Origin: Chitinophagaceae bacterium 26-R-25
Lineage (GTDB): Bacteria > Bacteroidota > Bacteroidia > Chitinophagales > Chitinophagaceae
Direction of reading: 5' to 3'
Length of the DNA: 64,000 nt
Assembly: GCA_029906195.1 (NCBI GenBank)
Contig: JARWSJ010000002.1
Location: forward strand, 1,302,001 to 1,366,000
The notes beneath the pieces are model-generated. The model was not told the origin of the DNA. It saw only the letters and a list, made by a program, of their open reading frames with translations, and searched no databases. The position numbers and the translations under genes are program-made. Positions 34,739-43,838 of the stretch are shown in pieces. Each line of letters starts with the position of its first letter. Positions within the stretch are counted from its first letter, which is position 1.

Positions 34739-35638
34739 CTACACCTTCACCATCTTCTTACTCGTCAGCTCTGCATACAACGACTGCACAAGCCCATCGG
34801 CCAAACCTATTTTGGGAACGAAGATTAGTTCTGTATTCGCCCAGCGCATAACATTGATGTATATCGCAATTGCAGGCACAATCACGTCCGCACGGTCCTC
34901 ACGAAGGTTGTAAAGACGCATGCGCTCCGGAACAGAAAAGCTCGACAATTCTTTATGGTAGTCTTTCAACAGCTCCAGCGTAAGCGGCTTGCCATCCTTC
35001 TTTTTGGACAACGAAAACACCTTGTTGATATTTCCGCCCGAACCAATGGCCACAACATTTGCAAAGCCCTTTGTTTTATCCTTGATAAAATTCTTCATGT
35101 TTGCCCAATGAGCTTCCTCCACCTGGTTCTTAAGAAGACGAATCGTTCCTATGTTAAAAGACTCTTTAAATATTAGTTGATTATTGCTGAAAAAAGTAAG
35201 CTCCGTGCTACCACCGCCCACATCAATATACAGATAAGAATTTTGCTTATCCATATTTTCCGCAATGTGGTTCTCGTAAATGAGAGAAGCTTCCTCACTT
35301 CCGGAAATAATGTGAATTTCTATTCCCGTTTCTTTCTTTACTTTTTGAATGATTTGTTTGGAGTTGGTTGCATCACGCATGGCAGACGTCGCGCAGGCCC
35401 GGTAATATTTTACATCATAAACGTCCATCAGGTCACGATAAGCACGCATCGTTTTGATAAACATATCCTCTCTGTCTTTCGAGATTTTTGCCTGGTCAAA
35501 AACGTCAAAACCCAATCGCAGCGGCACACGCACCAGATTCAGTTTATTAAACTGCGGTTTGCCATCAGCAGATTTTACAACCTCTGTAATCAAGAGCCTG
35601 GCAGCATTACTGCCTATGTCTATAGCGGATAATTTCAT
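34739..35638 (-). CDS. ppx: Exopolyphosphatase/guanosine pentaphosphatase (Ppx/GppA)
   Basis: A 299-residue Ppx/GppA phosphatase of the short type without the C-terminal HD domain. ASKHA-fold motifs: AIDIGSNAARLLI (residues 5-17), YIDVGGGSTELTFF near 137-150 and GSGGNINKV near 198. It removes phosphate from polyphosphate or pppGpp. The gene follows ppk1 in the same direction with 60 bases between, so synthesis and breakdown of polyphosphate are probably co-regulated. Its TAG stop is followed in 6 bases by an ACACGGAT-word arm. Confidence 0.93.
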   Translation of the reverse strand: MKLSAIDIGSNAARLLITEVVKSADGKPQFNKLNLVRVPLRLGFDVFDQAKISKDREDMFIKTMRAYRDLMDVYDVKYYRACATSAMRDATNSKQIIQKVKKETGIEIHIISGSEEASLIYENHIAENMDKQNSYLYIDVGGGSTELTFFSNNQLIFKESFNIGTIRLLKNQVEEAHWANMKNFIKDKTKGFANVVAIGSGGNINKVFSLSKKKDGKPLTLELLKDYHKELSSFSVPERMRLYNLREDRADVIVPAIAIYINVMRWANTELIFVPKIGLADGLVQSLYAELTSKKMVKV

Positions 35639-35698
35639 TCGTAAATAAAAAGTTCAAAAGTAAAAATTCAAAACTTAAGTGACAAAATTCGCACCGTG

Positions 35699-37873
35699 TC
35701 ACATCTGTCCCTGTGTTACAATGGAAACAGCAGAAATGTTTTGCTCATCGTCGCTAACCACCTGTGTTCCATCCGTCTTTTTTTTATCTTCTTTCTTTTT
35801 TCCCTTTGAAAGCAGGTAGTTATAAATTTCTATTTGCGAACGGATCGGTTTTTCGTCCTCCGGATGAGTGATATATTCGTTTCTGAGATTGTTGTCGAGA
35901 ATTCTCGCCTTCACATTGTCGCTCAGTTGGATCTTCAATATATTCTTGATAACCTTTTTGATGTTTTTGTCAATGATCGGGCAGGTAGCTTCCACACGAT
36001 GGTCCAGGTTCCGCACCATCCAGTCTGCAGAAGAGATGAATACTTTTTCATCCCCACCATTATGGAAAATAAATACCCTTGCATGTTCCAGGTATTCATC
36101 AACAATGCTGATCGCTTTCACCGGCACCTTGAATTTTTTATTTTCCGTATACATACAAATGATACCGCGAATGATCAGGCTTATTTCAACCCCCGCAATT
36201 GCTGCGTCATTCAACTTCAAGATCAACTCTTCGTCAGAAAGTGAGTTCATCTTCAAAACGATCTTCGCCTTCTTTTTGCGTTGCGCCATCCTGATCTCGT
36301 TATTGATCAGTTTAATCAACTCCTTCCTCAAAGAAGTGGGGCAGGGGATAAGTGTTTTGCAAAGACTCAAAACATTATTATCCGGTTTGGGTTTTTCCAG
36401 GTAGTTGAACATCCTGTTTACATCCGCCATCAGGTTTCTGTTCGCAGTCAGTAAACAATGGTCCCCATAAATGCGACTCGTGCTTTCATTTAAATTGCCC
36501 GTGCTTATAAAACCATAGCTCACCGTTCTGTTGTTCACCCTCTTCCTGATCATGCAGATCTTCGCATGCACCTTCATATTTGGATAACCGATCAGCACTT
36601 TTACCCCTTCCAGTTCCAGCTGCTCTTTCCATTCAAGGTTCGCTTCCTCGTCAAACCTTGCCTTTAGTTCCAGCATAACGGTTACCTGCTTGCCATTTCT
36701 CACCGCATTGATCAGCGCATTTACAATTTTGGAATTCGACGCCAATCGATACGCCGTTATCTTAATAGAAGTAACGCTCGGGTCGATCGCAGCTTCGCGT
36801 AAAAGGTCAATCACCGGGTTGAAAGAATGGTATGGGAAATTCAGTAAAATGTCTTTCTGCAAAACGATGTCCGTTACCCGATGACTGTCAATCAGGCCCG
36901 GATGCATGAACGGCTTTCTTCTCGGGTTCTTTTTGAAAACATCCGGAAAGTCCATAAAGTGACGGAAATTATGAATCCTACCACCGGGACTTAAATTTCC
37001 TTTCTTGGCCAGGTTCAATCTACGAATAAGGTACTCCAACAAACCCGGATCCATTTCTTTATCATACACAAACCTAACAGGCTTACCTTTTCTGCGGTTT
37101 TTTAAGCCTTTCTCAATTTTTTGAACAATATTCGTGGAAACGTCATTATCAATATCAATCTCCGCATCCTTAGTTACCTTAAAAACCCAGGACTCATATT
37201 TGTCGTAGCCAAAATAGTTGAAAATAGACGGTAAATTGTAGCGAACCACGTCTTCCAGTAAGATAATATGATGTTCGCCTTCAGGAGAAGGAAGTAAGAT
37301 GAAGCGACCCACGGCACGATTCGGAACCTCGATCAAAGCATATTTTTGGGCATAGGCAGTGTCCGATTTGGACATGACCACACCGAGGTAGATCGATTTC
37401 TCACGCAAATAAGGAAATTGAGGAATGCTTTCAATCATCAACGGGATCGTATTGGCCCGCACATTTTCTTCGAAAAACTTGATAATGAACACCCTCTGCT
37501 CACGTGTCAGGTCTTTTTCCGTAAGAAGAAATATCTTTTCCTTCTCCATTTCCAGTTTAATATCTTCCCAAATACGGTTGAATTCGGTTTGCTGGCGCAA
37601 CACGATCATTTGAATCTCATCAATGATCTTCTCCGGAGAAGTTTCCAAGTGCATATTTAATTTGGCCTTTCCACCCAATTCAAACATACGTTTTAGCGTA
37701 GCCACCCTTACGCGGAAAAATTCATCCAGGTTATTGGAAAAAATACCCAAAAAGCGAATACGCTCCTTCAAAGGCACATTTTTGTCCGCCGCTTCCTGCA
37801 AAACCCTGGCATTGAACGACAGCCAGCTGATATCCCTGATGATTGTCTTATTTCTCATTTCCTGAAGTAACAT
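35699..37873 (-). CDS. ppk1: Polyphosphate kinase 1
   Basis: Makes inorganic polyphosphate from ATP, reversibly. The 724-residue chain has the N domain (ISWLSFNARVLQEA, residues 15-28), the head domain with conserved FSNNLDEFFRVRV (45-57), and two phospholipase D-like catalytic domains; the autophosphorylated histidine is His436 in KVHAKICMI, matching His435 of the E. coli enzyme. STGNLNESTSRIYGDH and SADWMVRNLDHRVE are also intact. Length fits the family (about 690) plus a Lys-rich tail. Confidence 0.97.
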   Translation of the reverse strand: MLLQEMRNKTIIRDISWLSFNARVLQEAADKNVPLKERIRFLGIFSNNLDEFFRVRVATLKRMFELGGKAKLNMHLETSPEKIIDEIQMIVLRQQTEFNRIWEDIKLEMEKEKIFLLTEKDLTREQRVFIIKFFEENVRANTIPLMIESIPQFPYLREKSIYLGVVMSKSDTAYAQKYALIEVPNRAVGRFILLPSPEGEHHIILLEDVVRYNLPSIFNYFGYDKYESWVFKVTKDAEIDIDNDVSTNIVQKIEKGLKNRRKGKPVRFVYDKEMDPGLLEYLIRRLNLAKKGNLSPGGRIHNFRHFMDFPDVFKKNPRRKPFMHPGLIDSHRVTDIVLQKDILLNFPYHSFNPVIDLLREAAIDPSVTSIKITAYRLASNSKIVNALINAVRNGKQVTVMLELKARFDEEANLEWKEQLELEGVKVLIGYPNMKVHAKICMIRKRVNNRTVSYGFISTGNLNESTSRIYGDHCLLTANRNLMADVNRMFNYLEKPKPDNNVLSLCKTLIPCPTSLRKELIKLINNEIRMAQRKKKAKIVLKMNSLSDEELILKLNDAAIAGVEISLIIRGIICMYTENKKFKVPVKAISIVDEYLEHARVFIFHNGGDEKVFISSADWMVRNLDHRVEATCPIIDKNIKKVIKNILKIQLSDNVKARILDNNLRNEYITHPEDEKPIRSQIEIYNYLLSKGKKKEDKKKTDGTQVVSDDEQNISAVSIVTQGQM

Positions 37874-37940
37874 TTGCGGCTTTTTGCCAAATAAATGAAA
37901 TATAAAGGCTGATTGAAATTAAGTAATTGTTATGATTTGT

Positions 37941-38151
37941 TGAGTTATGAGTAATGAGTTTTGAGTTGTAAGTTTTGTGTTGCGAAGGGCAGCTAAAAAA
38001 GAACGATGTTTTTTGCAAAATAAGTAATGAAATAAGTTTTCGCTTATCTTTGCATTTTAGTATTGATAATCAATGATTAGTGTGAAGTTCGTTGCAAATC
38101 AGCGTTCAAAGCACAAAACTCATCACTCAAAACTCACAACTTTCTTTCAAA
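37941..38151. repeat. GAGTTNT-word inverted-repeat island
   Basis: The left arm (37941-37984: GAGTTATGAGTAATGAGTTTTGAGTTG...) and right arm (38108-38151: AAAACTCATCACTCAAAACTCACAAC) are complementary. The -7 box for rpmB lies between the arms, so the right arm would be in the rpmB leader. The 336-base gap ppk1-rpmB holds nothing else obvious. Confidence 0.85.
38045..38052 (+). promoter_or_regulatory. Candidate -7 box of the rpmB-rpmG-DUF4295 unit
   Basis: TATCTTTG matches TAnnTTTG exactly; the leader to the rpmB ATG would be about 150 nt and contain a right repeat arm. A -33 TTTG at the usual spacing was not found. Confidence 0.45.
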
Positions 38152-38209
38152 TTCTTTTTGTCAATTCAATACTTTTACCGACCTTCGCCGTCCAAAATTT
38201 TTCCAAGTC

Positions 38210-38446
38210 ATGGCTAGAGTATGTCAGGTAACAGGTAAAACACCGATCAGCGGACACAAGGTTTCTCACTCAAATATTAAAACTAAGCGCAGGTTTTTAC
38301 CAAATTTGCAAACTAAACGTTTTTTCCTTGTAGAAGAGGATAAATGGATCACTTTGAAAGTGTCTTCAGAGGCAATCCGCACAATCAATAAAAACGGATT
38401 GTATCCCGTAGTAAAAGAGTTGAGAGCAAAAGGTGTTAAAATCTAA
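38210..38446 (+). CDS. rpmB: 50S ribosomal protein L28
   Basis: A 78-residue basic protein, [22 protein letters not shown]..., with the L28 motifs [13 protein letters not shown] and the Bacteroidota-type end. Part of the large ribosomal subunit. First gene of the rpmB-rpmG-DUF4295 unit, an order conserved in Bacteroidota. Confidence 0.97.
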   Translation: MARVCQVTGKTPISGHKVSHSNIKTKRRFLPNLQTKRFFLVEEDKWITLKVSSEAIRTINKNGLYPVVKELRAKGVKI

Positions 38447-38500
38447 TTAATTCCCGTTACTACTCAAACCTATTGGTTTAATTAATAAATTTTTTATAAA

Positions 38501-38683
38501 ATGGCAAAGAAAGGCAACAGAGTTCAGGTGATTTTGGAGTGTACCGAGCACAAAACAAGTGGTCAACCAGGTACTAGCCGCTACATCAGCACTAAGAATA
38601 AAAAAAATACTCCTGAACGTTTAGAGTTGAAAAAATTCAACCCTATTCTGAAAAAATACACTGTACACAAAGAAATTAAATAA
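38501..38683 (+). CDS. rpmG: 50S ribosomal protein L33
   Basis: A 60-residue protein, [18 protein letters not shown]..., with [21 protein letters not shown] typical of L33. It lacks the CxxC pairs of zinc-binding forms (only one Cys), so it is the zinc-independent type. 54 bases after rpmB. Confidence 0.96.
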   Translation: MAKKGNRVQVILECTEHKTSGQPGTSRYISTKNKKNTPERLELKKFNPILKKYTVHKEIK

Positions 38684-38720
38684 GTAAATCCGAAAGGATA
38701 ACTCATAAAATTGATTCATT

Positions 38721-38894
38721 ATGGCAAAAGCAGCTTCTAAGAACGCGAAGGTAAAAGATGCTAAAGCATCTGCTGAAGCGAAAAACTGGACTAAAGTTAT
38801 TAAGGCGGTTCGTAGCCCGAAAACTGGTGCATACACTTTTAAAGAGCAAATCGTGCACAAGGATAAGGTGAAAGATTTTCTTGCCGGTAAATAA
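38721..38894 (+). CDS. DUF4295 family small protein
   Basis: A 57-residue basic protein starting MAKAASKNAKVKDAKASAEA and ending FKEQIVHKDKVKDFLAGK. The DUF4295 family is specific to Bacteroidota and always found after rpmG; it may be a ribosome-associated protein, which is inferred from its position and charge. Stop TAA at 38892. The gene is easily missed because it is short. A terminator follows. Confidence 0.9.
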   Translation: MAKAASKNAKVKDAKASAEAKNWTKVIKAVRSPKTGAYTFKEQIVHKDKVKDFLAGK

Positions 38895-38920
38895 TTTACA
38901 TGTAAAGAGATTTTTGTAAG

Positions 38921-38955
38921 AAGCTGTTCTGATGGTTTACAGGACGGCTTTTTCC
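38921..38955 (+). terminator. Terminator after the L28/L33 unit
   Basis: AAGCTGTTCTG pairs with CAGGACGGCTT with two G-U pairs, followed by a T5 tract. It separates the ribosomal unit from ftsY. Confidence 0.75.
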
Positions 38956-38977
38956 GTTTTAACTAAAAGCCTCAACT

Positions 38978-39940
38978 ATGGGATTTTTCAATAAACTTTT
39001 TGGAAAAAAAGAAAAGGAAACATTAGATCAGGGACTTCAGCAAACCAAAGAAAACTTTCTTTCTAAAATAACCAAGGCAATAGCCGGTAAAAGTACCGTA
39101 GATGAGGAAGTGCTTGATAATCTCGAAGAAGCACTTGTTAGCGCAGACGTAGGAATAGATACAACGGTTCAAATCATTGACCGCATCGAAACCCGCGTAG
39201 CAAAGGACAAATACCTTAACACAACCGAACTCAATAATATTCTCCAGCAGGAAATCGAAGCAATGCTGGTAGACGCTCCCAGCGCAAATTCTTACGCATT
39301 CGATTCTGAATTGCCCTCCAAGCCTTATGTGATAATGGTAGTGGGTGTGAATGGAGTAGGCAAAACCACCACAATAGGCAAACTCGCACATAATTTTAAA
39401 AAAGCAGGCAAAAATGTATTGCTCGGAGCAGCCGATACTTTCCGTGCAGCCGCAGTTGATCAATTGACCATCTGGAGTGAACGCGCCGGTGTTCCGATTG
39501 TTAAACAGGATATGGGATCTGATCCCGCAGCTGTTGCATTCGATACAGTGCAAAGTGGCGTGTCAAGAGGCAGCGACGTGATCCTCATCGATACAGCAGG
39601 ACGTCTGCATAACAAAGCCCATCTGATGGACGAATTGAGCAAAATTCGCCGCGTAATGCAAAAGGTAATTCCGGATGCGCCACACGAAGTATTGCTGGTG
39701 CTGGATGGATCTACCGGGCAGAATGCTTTGGAACAAGCGAAACACTTCACCGCTGCTACAGATGTAACGGCACTTGCTATCACAAAACTCGATGGCACTG
39801 CAAAGGGCGGCGTAGTTTTAGCAATTGCTAATCAGTTCAAGATTCCTGTGAAATTTATCGGTGTGGGCGAAAAAATGGAAGATCTTCTTGTTTTCAACAA
39901 GCACGAGTTTGTTGACTCTCTTTTTAACCTGGAAAAATAA
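38978..39940 (+). CDS. ftsY: Signal recognition particle receptor FtsY
   Basis: The 320-residue SRP receptor GTPase that docks SRP-ribosome complexes to the membrane. It has the NG domains with G1 GVNGVGKTTTIGKLA (residues 123-137), DTFRAAAVDQL, G3 DTAGRLHNK and G4 TKLDGTAKGG. The acidic A domain of E. coli FtsY is missing; only a short helix (FFNKLFGKKEKETLDQ) precedes the N domain, which is usual in Bacteroidota. Confidence 0.97.
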   Translation: MGFFNKLFGKKEKETLDQGLQQTKENFLSKITKAIAGKSTVDEEVLDNLEEALVSADVGIDTTVQIIDRIETRVAKDKYLNTTELNNILQQEIEAMLVDAPSANSYAFDSELPSKPYVIMVVGVNGVGKTTTIGKLAHNFKKAGKNVLLGAADTFRAAAVDQLTIWSERAGVPIVKQDMGSDPAAVAFDTVQSGVSRGSDVILIDTAGRLHNKAHLMDELSKIRRVMQKVIPDAPHEVLLVLDGSTGQNALEQAKHFTAATDVTALAITKLDGTAKGGVVLAIANQFKIPVKFIGVGEKMEDLLVFNKHEFVDSLFNLEK

Positions 39941-39944
39941 TTCA

Positions 39945-40024
39945 ATCTGAAATTTGAACTTTGATATTTGAGACCAAGGTCTCCTATATAAAATTTTAAA
40001 TTTCTAACTTCGAATCTCAAATCA
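39945..40024. repeat. Weak inverted-repeat island
   Basis: Left words CTGAAATTTGAAC/ATATTTGAGACC and right words AAATTTCTAAC/AATCTCAAATC around GAGACCAAGGTCTC (a palindrome at 39969-39982). Word structure is more decayed than in other islands. Confidence 0.6.
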
Positions 40025-40032
40025 TAAGTGAA

Positions 40033-40659
40033 ATGAAAGTAATGATCGTTGGCAAAAACATCGCAAGACAACATTTGATAAATCAGTTAGTAGGAAAAAA
40101 GATCGATGTTAGGGTTTTCGGCCGCCATGTACTGGAAAGCGTTACAAAGATTGACCACGTTGAACTAGTTACTGGATCTGTTTTCGCGGAAGTAGATATT
40201 CGTGAAGCTTTAAAAGGCGTAGATGCTGTGATTTCTATTATAGAGGCACGTAATGACGGTACAGATGTTACGCTGTCGTTAGGTACAAAGAAGATAGTTG
40301 CAGAGATGGAATCTGCGGGTATCAAGCGCATCATTTCTTTAGGTACTACAGCTGTTTTGGATATCAGTGAAGACGATCACGCATTGTTGGTAGACACAGA
40401 TCTTTACCCTGAAACACATAAATGCGAAGGTGATGAGCTGAAAAAAGCAATGGAAACATTGAAGCATTCAAAACTTGACTGGACATTGGTTTGCCCTGCA
40501 GCAGTTAAAGAAGGCATTGTAACAGAACATTATCACATTACAAAAAACTACCCGGCCTGGGGCAAGGGAAAAATCCTCGCAGGTGATCTTGCTGACTTTA
40601 TTGTTAAAGAATTAGAACATGGGGATTATATGAAGAGTAGAGTGGGAATTTCAAATTAA
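40033..40659 (+). CDS. NAD(P)-binding Rossmann-fold protein (NmrA/SDR-like)
   Basis: A 208-residue atypical SDR of the NAD(P)H-binding family. It starts MKVMIVGKNIARQHLINQLVGK; the glycine-rich loop is poor (GKNIAR in place of GxxGxxG), so cofactor binding is uncertain. ALKGVDAVISII (residues 57-68) and GIKRIISLGTTAVLD fit the fold, and WTLVCPA stands in the usual substrate segment. No catalytic YxxxK is evident. Single gene between ftsY and rimO with its own hairpin downstream. Function unknown. Confidence 0.8.
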   Translation: MKVMIVGKNIARQHLINQLVGKKIDVRVFGRHVLESVTKIDHVELVTGSVFAEVDIREALKGVDAVISIIEARNDGTDVTLSLGTKKIVAEMESAGIKRIISLGTTAVLDISEDDHALLVDTDLYPETHKCEGDELKKAMETLKHSKLDWTLVCPAAVKEGIVTEHYHITKNYPAWGKGKILAGDLADFIVKELEHGDYMKSRVGISN

Positions 40660-40708
40660 AAAGTAAAAAATGTCTTAGGGTTAAGCATCTTTTATTTAAA
40701 TAAACTCC

Positions 40709-40749
40709 TTGGAAAGGCTCAAAGTAGACAATGCTTTGAGCCTTTCCAA
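40709..40749 (+). terminator. Strong hairpin after the NmrA-like gene
   Basis: TTGGAAAGGCTCAAAG and CTTTGAGCCTTTCCAA form a perfect 16-bp stem around a 9-base loop. There is no strong T run, so it may terminate weakly or stabilise the 3' end. Confidence 0.7.
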
Positions 40750-40809
40750 TTATGGATATTGAAGATCATCTTAAAATTTCTTAATAATTGTAAAAATCAG
40801 GGTTCCATT

Positions 40810-40846
40810 CATTTTCAAATTTTCAAATTGCCACATTTTCAAATTA
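40810..40846. repeat. Right arm of the ATTTGAAA family before rimO
   Basis: Words ATTTTCAAATTTTCAAATTG and ACATTTTCAAATTA run into the rimO promoter box. No matching left arm in this gap. Confidence 0.75.
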
Positions 40847-40852
40847 CCTTTG
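40845..40852 (+). promoter_or_regulatory. Candidate -7 box of rimO
   Basis: TACCTTTG fits TAnnTTTG exactly and is 10 bases before the ATG, which would leave a leader of only a few bases. The box overlaps the last repeat word. Confidence 0.45.
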
Positions 40853-40862
40853 CGCCTTATTT

Positions 40863-42170
40863 ATGAAGACAAGAACACTTAAGAAAGATAAGGTAAACAT
40901 CATTACACTGGGTTGTAGCAAAAACATGGTGGATAGCGAAGTGCTAAGTGGCCAGCTTGCTGCCAATGAAATTGATGTAGTGTATGAAAGTGCGAAACGT
41001 GATCATAATATCGTGATCGTGAATACCTGCGGTTTTATCGACAAAGCCAAGGAAGAATCCATCAACACGATCATTGAGCAGGTTTCATTGAAACAAAAAG
41101 GTAAACTGGACAAAGTGTATGTTACAGGGTGCCTTAGCCAGCGTTACCGCGACGATCTGGAAGCTGAAATTCCGGAAGTCGACGCATGGTTCGGAACAAT
41201 GGAACTGCCTCTTATTCTCAAGAAATTTGAAGCCGATTATAAAAGCGAGCTGTTGGGTGAAAGACTTTTGGCTACGCCTCAACACTATGCATACCTGAAA
41301 ATAGCAGAAGGTTGTAACCGTACCTGTGCGTTTTGCGCCATTCCGCTGATGCGTGGAACCCACGTGAGCAAATCGATCGAAGAGATTGTAGCCGAGGCGG
41401 AAAACCTGGTAAAACGTGGCGTAAAAGAGATCATGCTCATCGCGCAGGAGCTTACTTACTACGGTTTGGACCTTTACAAGAAAAGAATGCTGGCTGATCT
41501 GCTGAACAAACTTGCAGATGTGAAAGGCCTTGAATGGATCCGTTTGCATTACGCTTACCCGCACAAATTCCCGATGGAAGTGCTGGATGTAATGCGCGAA
41601 CGTGACAATATTTGCAAATACCTCGACATGCCTTTGCAGCATGCTGCAGACAATATGCTGAAAGCCATGAAGCGCCAGATCACACGTCGTGAAATGGAAG
41701 AGCTGATTGCAGCGATTCGCGAAAAAGTACCTGGCATTTGCCTGCGTACCACCTTGATTGCTGGTTTCCCTGGTGAAACACAGGAAGATATTGAAGAACT
41801 GAAAGCATTTTTACAGGCGCAGCGGTTCGACAGAGTGGGGATTTTCCCATATTCTCACGAAGAGAGTACTTCTGCCTACGATCTTGTAGACAATGTTCCA
41901 CAAGAGGAAAAGGAGAGAAGAGCGCAGGAAATCATGGAAGTGCAACAAGAGATCAGCTTAGAGAAAAACCAGGAAAAGGTAGGCAAGATCTTCAAAGTAT
42001 TGATCGATAAAAAAGAAGCTGGCCGCTACCTCGGCAGAACTGAATTCGATAGCGTAGAAGTTGATAATGAAGTAGTAATCAACAGCGACAAAAAATTGAC
42101 CGTTGGCGAATTCGTGAATGTAAAAATCACGAAAGCGTATGATTATGACCTTGAAGGAGAGGTGGTTTAG
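40863..42170 (+). CDS. rimO: Ribosomal protein S12 methylthiotransferase
   Basis: A radical SAM methylthiotransferase that modifies Asp88 (E. coli numbering) of ribosomal protein S12. The 435-residue chain has the N-terminal UPF0004 domain with Cys18, Cys56 and Cys90 for one 4Fe-4S cluster, the radical SAM motif Cys151-x3-Cys155-x2-Cys158 (GCNRTCAFCAIP) for the second, and a C-terminal TRAM domain (about 370-435). TLGCSKNMVDSE and LIAGFPGETQED match RimO rather than MiaB. The TAG stop is followed directly by TTGAAAA words. Confidence 0.96.
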   Translation: MKTRTLKKDKVNIITLGCSKNMVDSEVLSGQLAANEIDVVYESAKRDHNIVIVNTCGFIDKAKEESINTIIEQVSLKQKGKLDKVYVTGCLSQRYRDDLEAEIPEVDAWFGTMELPLILKKFEADYKSELLGERLLATPQHYAYLKIAEGCNRTCAFCAIPLMRGTHVSKSIEEIVAEAENLVKRGVKEIMLIAQELTYYGLDLYKKRMLADLLNKLADVKGLEWIRLHYAYPHKFPMEVLDVMRERDNICKYLDMPLQHAADNMLKAMKRQITRREMEELIAAIREKVPGICLRTTLIAGFPGETQEDIEELKAFLQAQRFDRVGIFPYSHEESTSAYDLVDNVPQEEKERRAQEIMEVQQEISLEKNQEKVGKIFKVLIDKKEAGRYLGRTEFDSVEVDNEVVINSDKKLTVGEFVNVKITKAYDYDLEGEVV

Positions 42171-42430
42171 TTGAAAATTGAAAGTTGAAAGTTGAAAATG
42201 TGGGTTCCTGACCGATTCTCACGAATATATTGAGGCAGCACAATTGTGCTGCTTTTTCATTTATGTGTGGTTTTACGCAAAAGTGCATTTGCAACTTTCA
42301 ATTTTCAACTTTCAATTCGTATCGGTACTTTTTTTTACCCATCGAAGTGGCCTGCTAGCGCGGTTTTCCTCTTTTCAATCTGCCAGTATTAAAATATCAT
42401 TTTCAATTTTCAACTTTCAATTTTCCATAG
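42169..42430. repeat. TTGAAA-word island with two right arms
   Basis: The left arm (42169-42199) begins at the rimO stop. A first right arm lies at 42290-42317 and a second at 42402-42426, both ATTTTCAACTTTCA words. The rimO terminator sits inside. Confidence 0.85.
42235..42257 (+). terminator. Intrinsic terminator of rimO
   Basis: GCAGCACAATTGTGCTGC is a perfect palindrome followed by TTTTT. Confidence 0.88.
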
Positions 42431-43021
42431 CCCTTGGCTCGGTTTTTGCTGCACTAGATATTACCTTCTTTTATCTCCCAATCCATTTTTTAGCCGTAAA
42501 ATATATAGAGTTCGTAATAATACGATAGTTGTATTACGATATGTGCTGTATTTACTGCACCACCCAAATTGAGCAGATGTGCTCTTGTGGGGGAGCCGGT
42601 GCGGTTGTATGTTTGCATTAGAAGTTGATTGATCACCAGATCAATAATATCCAAATCCAAGAGAAACCTACCGCTTAATAACCGGTAATTCCAATATCCA
42701 GTATCAGAAAAACCAAGTAAAATCCAGTATCAATCAACTTTCTTTTTATCCAATTTTTCTTTGAAACCATAAGTCCAAGTCCGTTAAAAACCGAAAACCA
42801 AGATCCGAGAAAAACCAAAAAAAGTCCCAAGTCCGTAAAACCAGTAGAAGTTTTTTAAAGTCCAAAGTCCAAGTCCAGACTTCCGTCCCGAGAAACTAAT
42901 CAAAATCCAGTAACCTCCTGCTAATTAAAGATTCTTTAGCAGGAGGAAACTACATTTTAGCCACTCTAAATTTCTCGCTGCCGTCTTTCAATAATGCAAT
43001 AAATTGCCACAAATCATTTGA
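42431..43021. other. Long non-coding gap with AGTCCAA words and a strong hairpin
   Basis: Downstream of the island, 42620-42900 is purine-rich and full of degenerate words such as AATCCAGTATC, AAAACCAAG, AAGTCCAAGTCC and AAGTCCGT, without a clear right arm. At 42914-42946 CCTCCTGCTAA pairs perfectly with TTAGCAGGAGG (11 bp, 11-base loop), 76 bases before the BtuF-like gene. I looked for a cobalamin riboswitch because of that gene and saw no B12-box. No frame is convincing. Confidence 0.6.
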
Positions 43022-43828
43022 ATGCATTTCTTCACGGACCAAACCGGCAATACTATTTCTCTTGCAAGTTTTCCCAAACGAATCATTTCACTTGTTCCTT
43101 CTCAAACAGAGTTACTTTATACTTTACAGCTGAACGATGAAGTCGTTGGTATCACCAAATTTTGTGTGCATCCCGAAGTTTGGTTCCGCACCAAGAACCG
43201 GGTTGGAGGAACAAAGGATCTGAAATTTGACATTATAGAACAACTGAGGCCCGATCTTATTCTTGCCAATAAAGAGGAAAACGTAAAGGGGCAGATTGAA
43301 TATTTGTCCGGGAAATTTCCTGTGTGGGTGAGTGACGTAGAGGATGTCCAATCAGCGTTCGATATGATCTCTCAGATTGGTTTAATTACAGGAAAAGAGG
43401 CCATCGCAAATGATTTGATAAACAATATTATCAAGGGATTTTCTGAATTACGTCCGTTTGTTCCTTCAACAAAGATTCCCGTTGGTTATCTGATTTGGAA
43501 AGATCCATTCATGACGGTTGGTGGCGACACGTTTATCTCCAATATGCTTGATGCATGTGGTTTTCAAAATGTATTTGCTTCGCATAAAAGATATCCTTCA
43601 ATAACAGTTGAAGACATTAAAAGATCTGGTTGCAAAGTGTTGTTTCTCTCTTCAGAGCCATATCCATTCAAACAAAAACACATCGATGAATTGCAAAAAG
43701 AATTGCCTGATGTTGTGATAAAACTGGTTGACGGCGAAATGTTCAGTTGGTACGGAAGCCGTATGCTGCCTGCGATTGACTATTTCAAAAAACTTATTCA
43801 GGAAGTTTTAGTAACTTGTATCGGTTGA
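43022..43828 (+). CDS. BtuF-like helical-backbone metal/vitamin-binding protein
   Basis: A 268-residue member of the periplasmic-binding-protein fold used for B12 and siderophores (type III). FPKRIISLVPSQTELLYTL (residues 17-35), IEQLRPDLILANKEEN and ISNMLDACGFQNVFA are family hallmarks. Unusually, no signal peptide or lipobox precedes the domain (it begins MHFFTDQTGNTISL), so either it is cytosolic or its export differs. No ABC permease or ATPase gene is adjacent. The next gene starts 10 bases downstream and is probably cotranscribed. Confidence 0.88.
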   Translation: MHFFTDQTGNTISLASFPKRIISLVPSQTELLYTLQLNDEVVGITKFCVHPEVWFRTKNRVGGTKDLKFDIIEQLRPDLILANKEENVKGQIEYLSGKFPVWVSDVEDVQSAFDMISQIGLITGKEAIANDLINNIIKGFSELRPFVPSTKIPVGYLIWKDPFMTVGGDTFISNMLDACGFQNVFASHKRYPSITVEDIKRSGCKVLFLSSEPYPFKQKHIDELQKELPDVVIKLVDGEMFSWYGSRMLPAIDYFKKLIQEVLVTCIG

Positions 43829-43838
43829 GCAGAGGCGC

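Noticed and set aside
42244..42528. 94-codon plus-strand frame after rimO
   Set aside because: Its middle encodes FNFQF repeats from TTTTCAA words; not a conserved protein.
42431..43021. Cobalamin riboswitch before the BtuF-like gene
   Set aside because: No B12-box or typical paired elements; only a simple 11-bp hairpin.
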